A program made the position numbers and the translations under genes. From the NCBI RefSeq assembly GCF_021655555.1, contig NZ_AP023086.1:2758685-2822684 (forward strand): DNA of 64,000 nt. The letters are read 5' to 3'. The stretch is from Marinagarivorans cellulosilyticus. Its GTDB lineage: Bacteria > Pseudomonadota > Gammaproteobacteria > Pseudomonadales > Cellvibrionaceae. Shown piece after piece: positions 15,060 through 23,150 of the stretch (the stretch's first letter is position 1; every line of letters starts with the position of its first letter). The notes beneath the pieces are model-generated. The model searched no databases and was not told where the DNA came from. It was given only the letters and a program-made list of their open reading frames with translations.

Positions 15060-16508
15060 TTAGTAGGCGTTGCCTGCTTTAGAAATTAAGCGCATAGGGG
15101 TTGCGATTAAAATTTTGAGGTCGAGCAGCGGCGACCAATTAGAAATGTACGCAAGGTCGTATTCAACGCGCTTTTCCATGTCTTCGATGTTTTCGGTTTC
15201 ACCTCTGCAGCCGTTAATTTGCGCAAGGCCGGTAATCCCGGGTTTAATGCGGTGGCGAGCTAGGTAGGCATTCACTTTGTCGGAATAATATACGTTGTGT
15301 GATTCTGCGTGCGGCCTTGGCCCCACTAACGACATGCTGCCATTGAGTACATTAAATAGCTGCGGTAGTTCATCAAGGCTGGTTCGCCGGATAAAAGCCC
15401 CAACTGGCGTCACGCGACTGTCGTTACGTTTAGCTTGCTCGACAACAGTTTTGGCCTCGTGCTGGTACATGCTGCGAAACTTGAAAACGTGAAATTTAGA
15501 ACCGTCCCAGCCGTCGCGTACTTGTTTGAAAATAATGGGGCCTGGTGAGCTAAGGCGCACAGCAATAGCTAGTGAGATAAGTATTGGGGAGAGTGCGATG
15601 ATGGCCGCAAGCGAGATGCTTTTGTCCATTAAAAGTTTAATAAAGGCCGGCCCGCCGGCGCGAAGCGGTGTTTCGTTAAGGTTTATGAGTGGTACACCGC
15701 CGGCTTCGCGAACACTGTGGTTTAAAAGGTGTAATGCAAAGATATCTGGCGCCCAAATTAAATCGATGTTGTGCTCGAACAGCTTGTCTTGAAGTGCTGA
15801 TATTCTATGGCTATCAGCTAGTGGTAAGGCCATGTAAATGCGGCGAATGCCATGCTGTGAAATGATCGCATCTAGAGCGTCTTCGGTGCCTAACATTGGG
15901 ATGTTATTGTCGCCCCACGATTGGCTGTCTTGCTCTGTATTGCCAATAACACCGACAACTTTATCGTTCAGCCAAATGTTATTACTGATGGAGTTGGCCA
16001 AATGAGAGGCCATTTCACCGGTGCCAATAATTAGTGCGGGAATGCGAGCACGGTACTTTGCGCGGTATAAAACATGGAGCTTATGTGTGGCGTAGAGGGT
16101 GATGACTTGTGCGACATAGGCAATAAGGGCCCAATAGACAACCACTTGGCGTGAGTATACTTCGGAAGTTTTTGTCAGAAATGCCAGCCAAGCCAGGATA
16201 ATAATAACGCTGCCCCAGGCGCGGGCTAAGTGCTGCATGCCGCCCGTTAGGCTGTCAAAGCGGCGAAATACGCCTAGCATATTGTAAATAATAGTCATTA
16301 GCAGCAGTGCAAATACCAGCATTACACGGTAGTGCTCGCCGACCGCGCCGTCCCGCCATAAGGCCAGACCTACTAACGTACAGCTAACAATCAGCAAATT
16401 TAGGCTGTGCTGAATCCATTGCGCAAGTGTATCGTGGTTTTGTAGTAAGCGTTTTGAGCGTTTGGTGTGAAGCGATTTGGGTGACGCAGAATTCATAGTG
16501 TTAGGCAC
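15060..16508 (-). CDS. Undecaprenyl-phosphate sugar phosphotransferase (WcaJ/EpsB-like)
   Basis: The enzyme likely starts an exopolysaccharide repeat unit by moving a sugar-1-phosphate onto undecaprenyl phosphate in the inner membrane. Four membrane segments lie in the first 145 residues, a Rossmann-like region follows (ALIIGTGEMASHL), then a fifth hydrophobic segment near 295-315 and the catalytic PHPT domain with FKFRSM, RTSLDELPQLFNVL, SLVGPRPH and KPGITGLAQINGCRGE. GTG 16508 and ATG 16496 are both possible starts. Next to prsR, prsK and a PEP-CTERM-like gene, it fits the sugar transferases that accompany exosortase systems. Confidence 0.9.
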   Translation of the reverse strand: MPNTMNSASPKSLHTKRSKRLLQNHDTLAQWIQHSLNLLIVSCTLVGLALWRDGAVGEHYRVMLVFALLLMTIIYNMLGVFRRFDSLTGGMQHLARAWGSVIIILAWLAFLTKTSEVYSRQVVVYWALIAYVAQVITLYATHKLHVLYRAKYRARIPALIIGTGEMASHLANSISNNIWLNDKVVGVIGNTEQDSQSWGDNNIPMLGTEDALDAIISQHGIRRIYMALPLADSHRISALQDKLFEHNIDLIWAPDIFALHLLNHSVREAGGVPLINLNETPLRAGGPAFIKLLMDKSISLAAIIALSPILISLAIAVRLSSPGPIIFKQVRDGWDGSKFHVFKFRSMYQHEAKTVVEQAKRNDSRVTPVGAFIRRTSLDELPQLFNVLNGSMSLVGPRPHAESHNVYYSDKVNAYLARHRIKPGITGLAQINGCRGETENIEDMEKRVEYDLAYISNWSPLLDLKILIATPMRLISKAGNAY

Positions 16509-16583
16509 GGCCTAGAAAATGAGTTGGTTGAGTATACCAGTCGGTTATAAGGGATGCACTTGTGCTTCGGTGAAAAGCTGTGC

Positions 16584-16614
16584 AAAAAAAAACGCTCCAA
16601 GGAGCGTTTTTTTA
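16584..16614 (-). terminator. Terminator of the mini PEP-CTERM gene
   Basis: AACGCTCC pairs with GGAGCGTT (16591-16608) in a tight hairpin flanked by an A-run and a T-run, so it can work on both strands. For leftward transcription it lies about 55 bases after the stop of the gene at 16667-16849 and separates it from the sugar transferase gene. Confidence 0.8.
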
Positions 16615-16666
16615 ACTGTTGGTAAACCGCGGGTAGCGCAACAACAGTTTGCGATGTCTGCTTGTT

Positions 16667-16849
16667 TTAAACGCTACGCTTGCCGCGAGCACCCAAAACG
16701 AGAAGTCCAATACCACAAAGTGTTAAATATAAAGGTTCGTTCAATCCGTTGGTTCCAATCATGGGAAGCATGGTATCGGCGATTGTGGTTTGTGCAAACA
16801 TGGCTGCGACAACGACGATTTTGCTCAATAATAATATACGGCCTTTCAT
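16667..16849 (-). CDS. 60-residue secreted PEP-CTERM-like mini-protein
   Basis: The protein has a signal peptide (about residues 1-24, ending TTIA), a short spacer of about 13 residues, and a C-terminal sorting-type tail: NEP, then the hydrophobic stretch LYLTLCGIGLLVLGAR, then GKR. This matches the PEP-CTERM layout (Pro-containing motif, membrane helix with Gly, basic end) recognised by exosortases, with Asn-Glu-Pro in place of Pro-Glu-Pro. After both cuts almost nothing would remain. The gene has GGAG 7 bases before the ATG, its own sigma-54-type promoter and its own terminator, and it sits beside prsR. Function is unknown; a matrix or signalling peptide is inference. Confidence 0.7.
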   Translation of the reverse strand: MKGRILLLSKIVVVAAMFAQTTIADTMLPMIGTNGLNEPLYLTLCGIGLLVLGARGKRSV

Positions 16850-16932
16850 GGGAAAACTCCTAACTGCTTTATGACCTTTTGGGTCTCTGTTTACCTTAAT
16901 TTAGCGGGTTCGCTAATTGACATCTTCCTTAA

Positions 16933-16948
16933 TGCACTACTTGTGCCA
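16933..16948 (-). promoter_or_regulatory. Sigma-54 promoter of the mini PEP-CTERM gene
   Basis: On the minus strand the bases read TGGCACAAGTAGTGCA, which fits the -24/-12 consensus TGGCACG-N4-TTGCW with exact GG-to-GC spacing. Transcription would start near 16922, about 73 bases before the ATG at 16849. The neighbouring gene prsR encodes a sigma-54 activator with an intact GAFTGA motif, making it the obvious candidate activator. Confidence 0.8.
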
Positions 16949-16957
16949 ATATTGTTT

Positions 16958-17060
16958 TGTTACCTGCGGTTACATCGTTTTTTATTCAAGCTGTTGACTT
17001 TAAAGGGTTTTGTTGTTTTCTGTGTTTCAAGGTGTTACTTGTAGATTATGTAGTTGTTAC
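16958..17060 (-). promoter_or_regulatory. Cluster of GTTAC repeats upstream of the sigma-54 promoter
   Basis: GTTAC occurs four times in the same direction, at 16959-16963, 16969-16973, 17034-17038 and 17056-17060, three of them as TGTTAC. They lie 11 to 112 bases upstream of the -24 box, where an enhancer-binding protein would bind. A role as PrsR sites is inference. Confidence 0.35.
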
Positions 17061-17107
17061 ACTCTTGTATAATTTACCGACATCGCTATAAGGCGCTGGG
17101 CGTAGGC

Positions 17108-18457
17108 TCAGTTCACAATAATATTGTACTTTTTCATAAGGTCGTACAAAGTTGGGCGAGTTACCCCCAATAGTTTTGATGCCGCAGAAATATTGCTTTC
17201 GGTCATGCCTAGAGCGCGAATAATGGCTGATTTTTCGGCTTGATGGCGAACCTGCCTTAGGTTCAAGAAAGTGCTCTCATTGCTATGCAGTCCTAGGTCA
17301 TCAGAGGTTACTAGTTTGTCGTCGCACATCACGAGAGAGCGCTTAATGCGGTTTTCCATTTCGCGAATGTTGCCAGGCCATGCATAGCTGTCAATTGTAT
17401 CGACAGCCTCTGGCGTAAAGCCAGAAATGTTGCTGCCATTTTGTTTGTTGTACATTTTCAGGAAGTGCCGTGCCAGAAGAAGCTTGTCGCCGTGGCGTTC
17501 GCGAAGGGGGGGGATGTGGATCTCCATTTCGCAAATGCGGTAATACAAATCTTCGCGAAAAGTACCTTCTTTGGTCATTTCAAGTAAGTTCTTATTGGTA
17601 GCACATACAACGCGAACGTCGATTGGGATTTCTTCTCGGCCGCCGACGCGCTCAATAACGCGCTCTTGTAAAAAGCGCAATAATTTTGCCTGAAGTACCA
17701 GCGGCATATCGCCGATTTCATCTAAAAAGAGCGTCCCTTCTTGCGCCATTTCTACTTTGCCTTGCGTGCGCTTGGCGGCGCCGGTAAAAGCACCTTTTTC
17801 GTATCCAAAAAGCTCCGCTTCCATGAGGTTTTCGGGTACAGCTGCACAGTTAATGGCAACAAGGCGCTTTTTATTGCGCGGGCTAAGTCTGTGGAGTGCT
17901 TTTGTTAGAACTTCTTTACCGGTACCGCTTTCGCCTGTGAGGGTGCAAGTAACATTAGAGGGTGCTAATTTCTCGATCATACGACAGACTTTTAGCATTG
18001 CAGGGTCGCCGGCAATAACGTCTTGCAGCGGCCCTTGGCGAGTCTCTTCTTCGGCGCGGTGGCGTTCTTCAAGTTGATAAATGTGAAAGGCGCGCTGAAG
18101 GATTAAATCTAACGTTTCAGCGTTGACTGGCTTTTGATAAAAATCGTACGCACCCATTGCAACCGCGCGAACGGCATTTTCGTAATCGGCATTGCCGGTC
18201 ATAACAATTATTTTGGCATCTGGGTGTAGGCTGCTAATTTCTCGAATGCAGTGAAAGCCTTCTTCTACGCCTTCGTGGTCGGGTGGGAGGCCGAGGTCTT
18301 GCAGGATGACTGCCGGCTCGTTTAGGCGTACAGCGGTTATGGCTTCGTCGCGATTGCCGGCCACAAAGACTTCGTATTGGTCAAAGTGCCAGCGCAGTTG
18401 GCTTTGAAGGCCTTTGTCATCTTCGATAATAAGCAGTTTGGGTTTTTCCGTCGTCAT
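17108..18457 (-). CDS. prsR: PEP-CTERM system sigma-54 response regulator PrsR
   Basis: A 449-residue NtrC-type activator. The receiver domain (1-130) has the phosphorylation site Asp54 in ILQDLGLPP. The AAA+ domain follows with Walker A GESGTGKE at 175-182, the sigma-54 contact loop GAFTGA at 222-227 and the R-finger region downstream. A Fis-type helix-turn-helix (about 415-440, ISAASKLLGVTRPTLYDLM) binds DNA. With the adjacent PrsK-like kinase this is the two-component pair that controls PEP-CTERM genes in exosortase bacteria. Leftward of it lies a sigma-54 promoter, as expected for a target. It starts 32 bases after prsK. Confidence 0.92.
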   Translation of the reverse strand: MTTEKPKLLIIEDDKGLQSQLRWHFDQYEVFVAGNRDEAITAVRLNEPAVILQDLGLPPDHEGVEEGFHCIREISSLHPDAKIIVMTGNADYENAVRAVAMGAYDFYQKPVNAETLDLILQRAFHIYQLEERHRAEEETRQGPLQDVIAGDPAMLKVCRMIEKLAPSNVTCTLTGESGTGKEVLTKALHRLSPRNKKRLVAINCAAVPENLMEAELFGYEKGAFTGAAKRTQGKVEMAQEGTLFLDEIGDMPLVLQAKLLRFLQERVIERVGGREEIPIDVRVVCATNKNLLEMTKEGTFREDLYYRICEMEIHIPPLRERHGDKLLLARHFLKMYNKQNGSNISGFTPEAVDTIDSYAWPGNIREMENRIKRSLVMCDDKLVTSDDLGLHSNESTFLNLRQVRHQAEKSAIIRALGMTESNISAASKLLGVTRPTLYDLMKKYNIIVN

Positions 18458-18489
18458 GATGCGCGCCCGATGGTTTTTTGTATGAAAGG

Positions 18490-20538
18490 TTATTTTTGTT
18501 CTAGTAGTGGGAGGGTAATGGTGAAGGTTGTGCCTACATTAACTTGGCTGCTGACCACAACGCTGCCGCCAAGGTGTTCAACGTAGTCTTTCGCTTGGTA
18601 TACCCCTATACCCATTCCTTTTCCGGTTTTGGTGGTTTCAAAAGGTTTGAATAGGCTATGCCTAATAAAGTATTCGTCCATTCCTTTGCCGTTATCGTCG
18701 ATTTTGATGCATGCATGTGATTCGGTTCTTTCAACATGAATATCAACAAAACCACTCGCTTTGGTGGCTTCTTGTGCGTTTTGTATTAAATGGATCAATA
18801 TCATGCACAGTGTATCAGGGGCGGCGAGTAATTTAAGGTTGTCTGCGTCGAGACGTAGACTTGGAATGGGCAGTGTTCTGCTGCAGCGACTTACGGCCTC
18901 TATAATAACCGGTTTTAGATCTATGCTGCGTGAGGCTTCAGGTTCCGAGCGTTGAAGCTTCTGTAAAAGTACATTTAGCCTATCAACTGAGCCGCTGATG
19001 GTGGTAAAAGCATCCTCAATAAAAGCGGGGTTATCTTTATGCTTGGCAGCGTTTTCTATCAGTAGTGATTGCTGGGCTATCAGATTTTTAAGGTCGTGCA
19101 TCACAAATGCCGATAACTTGTTAAAAGTTTCGAATTGCTTGGCTTCGCTAAGTGCTTCAGATTTTCGGTGGCCTTCAATGTAGCTAGCAATTTGACGGCC
19201 TGTAATTTTCAATAAGTCTAAATCTTCCCAGTTTAAGCTGGTGTGTATTTTGGGCTCGTTCAAAATGATAAAGCCGGTGAGCTTGGTTTCGTAGATAAGT
19301 GGCATCACTAGCCAGACGTTATCAATCAGGCGAATCCAGTCCGGTAGTGTTTCGTTAAATTTATCGAGCTGTGTATTTGTAGGTGGTAGGCGTGGGAAGA
19401 AAACCCATTCGGAATCTCGAAAGACCCGCGCAAAGGGAGAGTTGAGTGGTTCGACTTGATTGTGTTGGACGTCGCATTCTTGGCTGAATGCTAAGGCGAA
19501 AGCATCACCTTTTGGGAGGTAGAGCGCGCCGCCGGGGCTTTTGAAAATTGACATCACAGTGTTTAGTGCAATGCCAAAAGCTTCTTGGCTATTTGCGGGC
19601 TTCGAGAGTCCGTCGATGAGTTTTAGCCATTCGGTGCGGTAGTCATATTTATGGCTAAAGAGGTGCTTGTTAATGAGGACATTTAGAATGTTGCGAAAGG
19701 TCGTTGATGTAAGTAATACAACAACCGCAATGATTGCCGCTGCGACAATAAATAAATACATGGCTTCAGCGATGCCGCCGCCAAAGCGTCGAATGTAAAG
19801 GCTAGCAAAGGCAAAAACCGTGATAATGGCAGCGCTTAAGCTAAATAAGCAAATGTAGAGGATTGCGGGGCGTGAAAGTGAGAGTCTTGCGTGCGGCTCT
19901 TCCGACTCTTTTCTTAACGTTAGGGTGCCGATGAGTAGGGCAAGGCTAGTTATTAGTGTGATGGTCGCCCGGGTTCCGCTGAGTGTATTTTGCGCGGCTA
20001 GCCCTGTCATAAGGGTAATCACGTGATAAGCGTTGTAGGCAAATAGAGCCGCTAAGGCCACGCAGATTAACTTGAGTAGGCGGATGTTACTGGAGCTGCA
20101 GTAAAGACGGTTAATAAAAAGCAAGCCCAGCATTGAGGTGGCGAGTGTGGGTAGGTTGAATATTAAGTGGTTGTGATCACTTTGATGCCCTAACCAGTAC
20201 TGCCCCAGTATAAATACAGCGCTTAGCGGTAAAAAATAGCGTGTAAAGATTTTGGGTAGGGTTTTGTTGCAGTGCTTCTGCATGGACTGGATAAGTGTCC
20301 AGAGCCAAAAAAGCTGCTGGGCGCTATCGGCAAGTTGTGTTGTGTGGAGCCCGTGATCAGTCGTGTAGGCTAGAGTGTAGCAAGCGCAAATTAGCCAAAT
20401 CGACTGCATGGCCGCGGCAACAGCAAATACTGGGCGCAGTGCAGGGGTGCGAAGCTGGGTGTAAAACGCAAAAATAAGGGATAGCGAAAAGACGGTTGCG
20501 CCTAAATAGGCAATGAACGTAGCGCTGTCATATGTCAT
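18490..20538 (-). CDS. prsK: PEP-CTERM system histidine kinase PrsK
   Basis: A 682-residue membrane histidine kinase, the likely phosphate donor for PrsR. Eight or more hydrophobic segments occupy the first 290 residues, with a GAF-like region around 300-455. The catalytic core has the phospho-accepting His481 in AFVMHDLKNL, the N-box LIHLIQNAQEA, and the G-boxes IDDNGKGM and GKGMGIGVYQAKDYVEHLGG. Length, multi-helix N-terminus and GAF-plus-kinase layout match PrsK. It is transcribed ahead of prsR. A perfect 12-base inverted repeat lies 18 bases before its ATG. The signal sensed is unknown. Confidence 0.9.
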   Translation of the reverse strand: MTYDSATFIAYLGATVFSLSLIFAFYTQLRTPALRPVFAVAAAMQSIWLICACYTLAYTTDHGLHTTQLADSAQQLFWLWTLIQSMQKHCNKTLPKIFTRYFLPLSAVFILGQYWLGHQSDHNHLIFNLPTLATSMLGLLFINRLYCSSSNIRLLKLICVALAALFAYNAYHVITLMTGLAAQNTLSGTRATITLITSLALLIGTLTLRKESEEPHARLSLSRPAILYICLFSLSAAIITVFAFASLYIRRFGGGIAEAMYLFIVAAAIIAVVVLLTSTTFRNILNVLINKHLFSHKYDYRTEWLKLIDGLSKPANSQEAFGIALNTVMSIFKSPGGALYLPKGDAFALAFSQECDVQHNQVEPLNSPFARVFRDSEWVFFPRLPPTNTQLDKFNETLPDWIRLIDNVWLVMPLIYETKLTGFIILNEPKIHTSLNWEDLDLLKITGRQIASYIEGHRKSEALSEAKQFETFNKLSAFVMHDLKNLIAQQSLLIENAAKHKDNPAFIEDAFTTISGSVDRLNVLLQKLQRSEPEASRSIDLKPVIIEAVSRCSRTLPIPSLRLDADNLKLLAAPDTLCMILIHLIQNAQEATKASGFVDIHVERTESHACIKIDDNGKGMDEYFIRHSLFKPFETTKTGKGMGIGVYQAKDYVEHLGGSVVVSSQVNVGTTFTITLPLLEQK

Positions 20539-20555
20539 GTTGTGGGCTTGCTCTG

Positions 20556-20591
20556 ATTGCTGATATTGCCTCGCTAAGTAATATCAGCAAT
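20556..20591. repeat. Perfect 12-base inverted repeat upstream of prsK
   Basis: ATTGCTGATATT (20556-20567) and AATATCAGCAAT (20580-20591) are exact inverse complements separated by 12 bases. No T-run follows, so it is not a plain terminator. It lies between the DUF1631 gene and prsK and could be an operator or an RNA stem that sets prsK expression. Confidence 0.7.
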
Positions 20592-20635
20592 ATGACCGAA
20601 ATGTTAGCGGTACCTAAAGCAACTTTTGGGTTGTG

Positions 20636-22708
20636 TTATTTGCGCTTAAGTTGGCTTAGTGCGCGATTCATTAGGCGGTCAAATAGTGGCCCGCGGTGCA
20701 TAATTTTCACACGCCCACTTTGTAAGTCAAGTGCGATATTTTTGCGGGACTTCGTAAGCTTCTTCATACCAAGGCGGTTTACAAACAAAAAGGCATCGGC
20801 AGAGGCATTGCTAGCGAGTTTGCAGGTAAGCATGTTTCCATCTTCTTTGTATTGGATCCAAGTGCCTACTTCTAGGTTTTTGGCTTCATCAAAGTATTGC
20901 TGTTCCAATGCTGTAATGCTTTGTTGTTGTCGCTGGATGGCGGTTTGTGGTGTGTTTTCGACAGGGGTTCTTTCGGCTGTTTCCTCTTGCGTGGCTTGAA
21001 TAACTTTATCGCACAATGCGTGGCACTGCTCTTCATTCATGTGTAACGATGAAAGCCCAACAAGCAGGCGCGGCTTGATTGTGGCGAGAATATTTTGTGC
21101 TCTTGCAATGGAGCGTTCATCGGTGTGCTGCTGATCTAGCCATAAAAGGTCGTTCAATGTTTGGCCATGTGTAAGCCATTCAGGGCCTTGCCCCTCCTTG
21201 AGGAAGGTGAGTACTAATACCTGCTGCCAGTATTCGCTTATAAATTTTTGAGTGTGTCGATTTAAGCGTAGGTTGCAGGTGTAGTGTTGCATGCACTCAA
21301 TAGCGGCGTTTTTTGCGCTTTCGAAGCGTGCGCGACCTTCTTCGGCCTGGCGGGTGCGTTGTTCAATGATATCGGCACGTTTGTTTTCTTGATCGTTTAG
21401 TCGCTCGAGTGCTTCAAGTTCTGATGTGAAAATATCTTCATTGAGTTCGTAAAGCTTGTTGATGCGCTTTACGCTGTTAAGCATTTTAATATAGAGCGGG
21501 TCATCGTCGGGATGTTCAAGGTTGTCGAGTGTTTGGGCCATCTCGGTTAACAAATTTAAAAACCGACGAACGATATGGTCTGACTCGAGGAAGAAGCTTT
21601 CGTTGCGCAGGGCCACTTTAAGCGTGGGGATTTGCAATCGACAAATTAGTGACTGCGTGATTGTGGTTAGCTCTTCATCTTCAAGTAGTTCATCAAAAAA
21701 TGCGCCTACCAGCTGAATAATGTCTTCATGATAGGGGTTGAGGGCGTTAGGCTCTTGGCTGTTATCGCTCTCGAGTGCGCGGCTTACATAGTCACCTACC
21801 TGATTTTTCAGCGGAAACTGCTGTTGCTCGGCAACATTTAATTGTTGCTTTGTTAGCGCTGCTCCTAGAATCGGTAGTGGTACTACTGGGCCAGGATTAA
21901 AAGAGAATCGGTAGCTCAGGGTGGCATCGTTGGCTGCTTGGTAGCGCGCATTCGCTAAAATCTGTCGTAGCGAGTGAAGCGGCAAGGCAAACTGACTCGG
22001 CGCGATGACTGCTGGTGCTGGGTCATCGAGCGATGTTCGTATATCTGTCAATTTTGGTAGTGTATTGCGGTGCCTTGCTGTTGGCGCATCACGAAATAGG
22101 CCTTCGGATACCAAAAAGTCATTACATTGAGACAGTAGCGGGGAGAGCTGCCTGAGGAGGTGCTTCTCTAGTTGCTTAAATAAAATAACAACGGTCTTGC
22201 CGTTTAGTTTTGGGATAACGCTTGCGAAATTGTGAGCAAGCCACTCTGGCGAAAATGGAATTTGGCTGACAGGCAGTAATTCAAGTGGCGAAAGCTGAGT
22301 TAGGCGACGTGACAGTAATACGAGATCGTCATGGTATAGATTACTGACATTATTAATAACTGTTTCGCAGGCGAGTGCGCGATCGAGCTCGTCGCTAGAT
22401 AGTAGGTCTAGGTTTTCCTGCTCTTGCGCTGTACTAAGTTTGCCTTGGCTTAACTGTAAGGCTTGCTCTTTAATGTTGTGCAAAAAATGCTCGATGGCTT
22501 TTTCTCTGACCATGCGCAATTCACGCATGGCGTCAAAATAGAAAGCTGCTTCGGAATTGCTGCTTGCGCGCTTGGATAGGTCGTACAGTAAGTTATCTGT
22601 CGACGAAAAAAAGTGCTCGAGCAGGCGCTCCACATCGTCACAGGCTATCTTCGAAAGCGAAGGCCATGCTGGATGGTGTGTTTTTACTGCGCTAGGGGTT
22701 GATTGCAT
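20636..22708 (-). CDS. DUF1631 family protein
   Basis: A large (690-residue) cytoplasmic, mostly helical protein of the DUF1631 family, common in gammaproteobacteria and of unknown function. Charged helices dominate, with an acidic segment near residues 335-345. The C-terminal 100 residues (YFDEAKNLEVGTWIQYKEDG, CKLASNASADAFLFVNRLG) look like a PilZ-like beta domain, and some family members are discussed as c-di-GMP related; that link is inference. ATG 22708 has GGA about 9 bases upstream and is preferred over the TTG at 22723. It runs ahead of prsK in the same direction, with about 100 bases between them. Confidence 0.8.
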   Translation of the reverse strand: MQSTPSAVKTHHPAWPSLSKIACDDVERLLEHFFSSTDNLLYDLSKRASSNSEAAFYFDAMRELRMVREKAIEHFLHNIKEQALQLSQGKLSTAQEQENLDLLSSDELDRALACETVINNVSNLYHDDLVLLSRRLTQLSPLELLPVSQIPFSPEWLAHNFASVIPKLNGKTVVILFKQLEKHLLRQLSPLLSQCNDFLVSEGLFRDAPTARHRNTLPKLTDIRTSLDDPAPAVIAPSQFALPLHSLRQILANARYQAANDATLSYRFSFNPGPVVPLPILGAALTKQQLNVAEQQQFPLKNQVGDYVSRALESDNSQEPNALNPYHEDIIQLVGAFFDELLEDEELTTITQSLICRLQIPTLKVALRNESFFLESDHIVRRFLNLLTEMAQTLDNLEHPDDDPLYIKMLNSVKRINKLYELNEDIFTSELEALERLNDQENKRADIIEQRTRQAEEGRARFESAKNAAIECMQHYTCNLRLNRHTQKFISEYWQQVLVLTFLKEGQGPEWLTHGQTLNDLLWLDQQHTDERSIARAQNILATIKPRLLVGLSSLHMNEEQCHALCDKVIQATQEETAERTPVENTPQTAIQRQQQSITALEQQYFDEAKNLEVGTWIQYKEDGNMLTCKLASNASADAFLFVNRLGMKKLTKSRKNIALDLQSGRVKIMHRGPLFDRLMNRALSQLKRK

Positions 22709-23150
22709 AGCAATTCCGTACAAGGTAAAACCAGTTGCTGCCTATAGTATCGCGAGGTGGGTCGCAAAGCTAAGTTGGCAAGGTACATTTTGTAAAAAAG
22801 GGTGCTATTTTCGTACACCTTTGTAAATTAGACTATCAAAAATGACTGTCGCTGTGCTCTGGCGGTTGCGAATGCTCAATTCAGCTGGGGCGCAGGGTAT
22901 CTTTTGTCGTCCAAAGTATCATAAAGCAAAAACTATACCGCAGGTTGCTTTTCGTGCGGAGCCTAGCCTAGGCGCCGCTGTTTTGGTGGGGGTAGCGCGA
23001 TTGCTTCAGTGCTTCGTGCGCTAGAGTTAAGAGCATGGTGGTATGTGTGACTATTTGGTGTTTAAGAATTCGACATACAAGCTGGGTTGATATGTGCGAA
23101 GAATCCCTCTAAATATAGCGGCCCAAGCAGGATAGCGGGTAATCAATTAA
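22709..23150. other. Divergent non-coding region before the acyltransferase gene
   Basis: About 440 bases between the leftward DUF1631 gene and the rightward acyltransferase gene; it must hold both promoters. I see no convincing small gene, terminator, sigma-54 site or structured RNA here. Confidence 0.4.
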
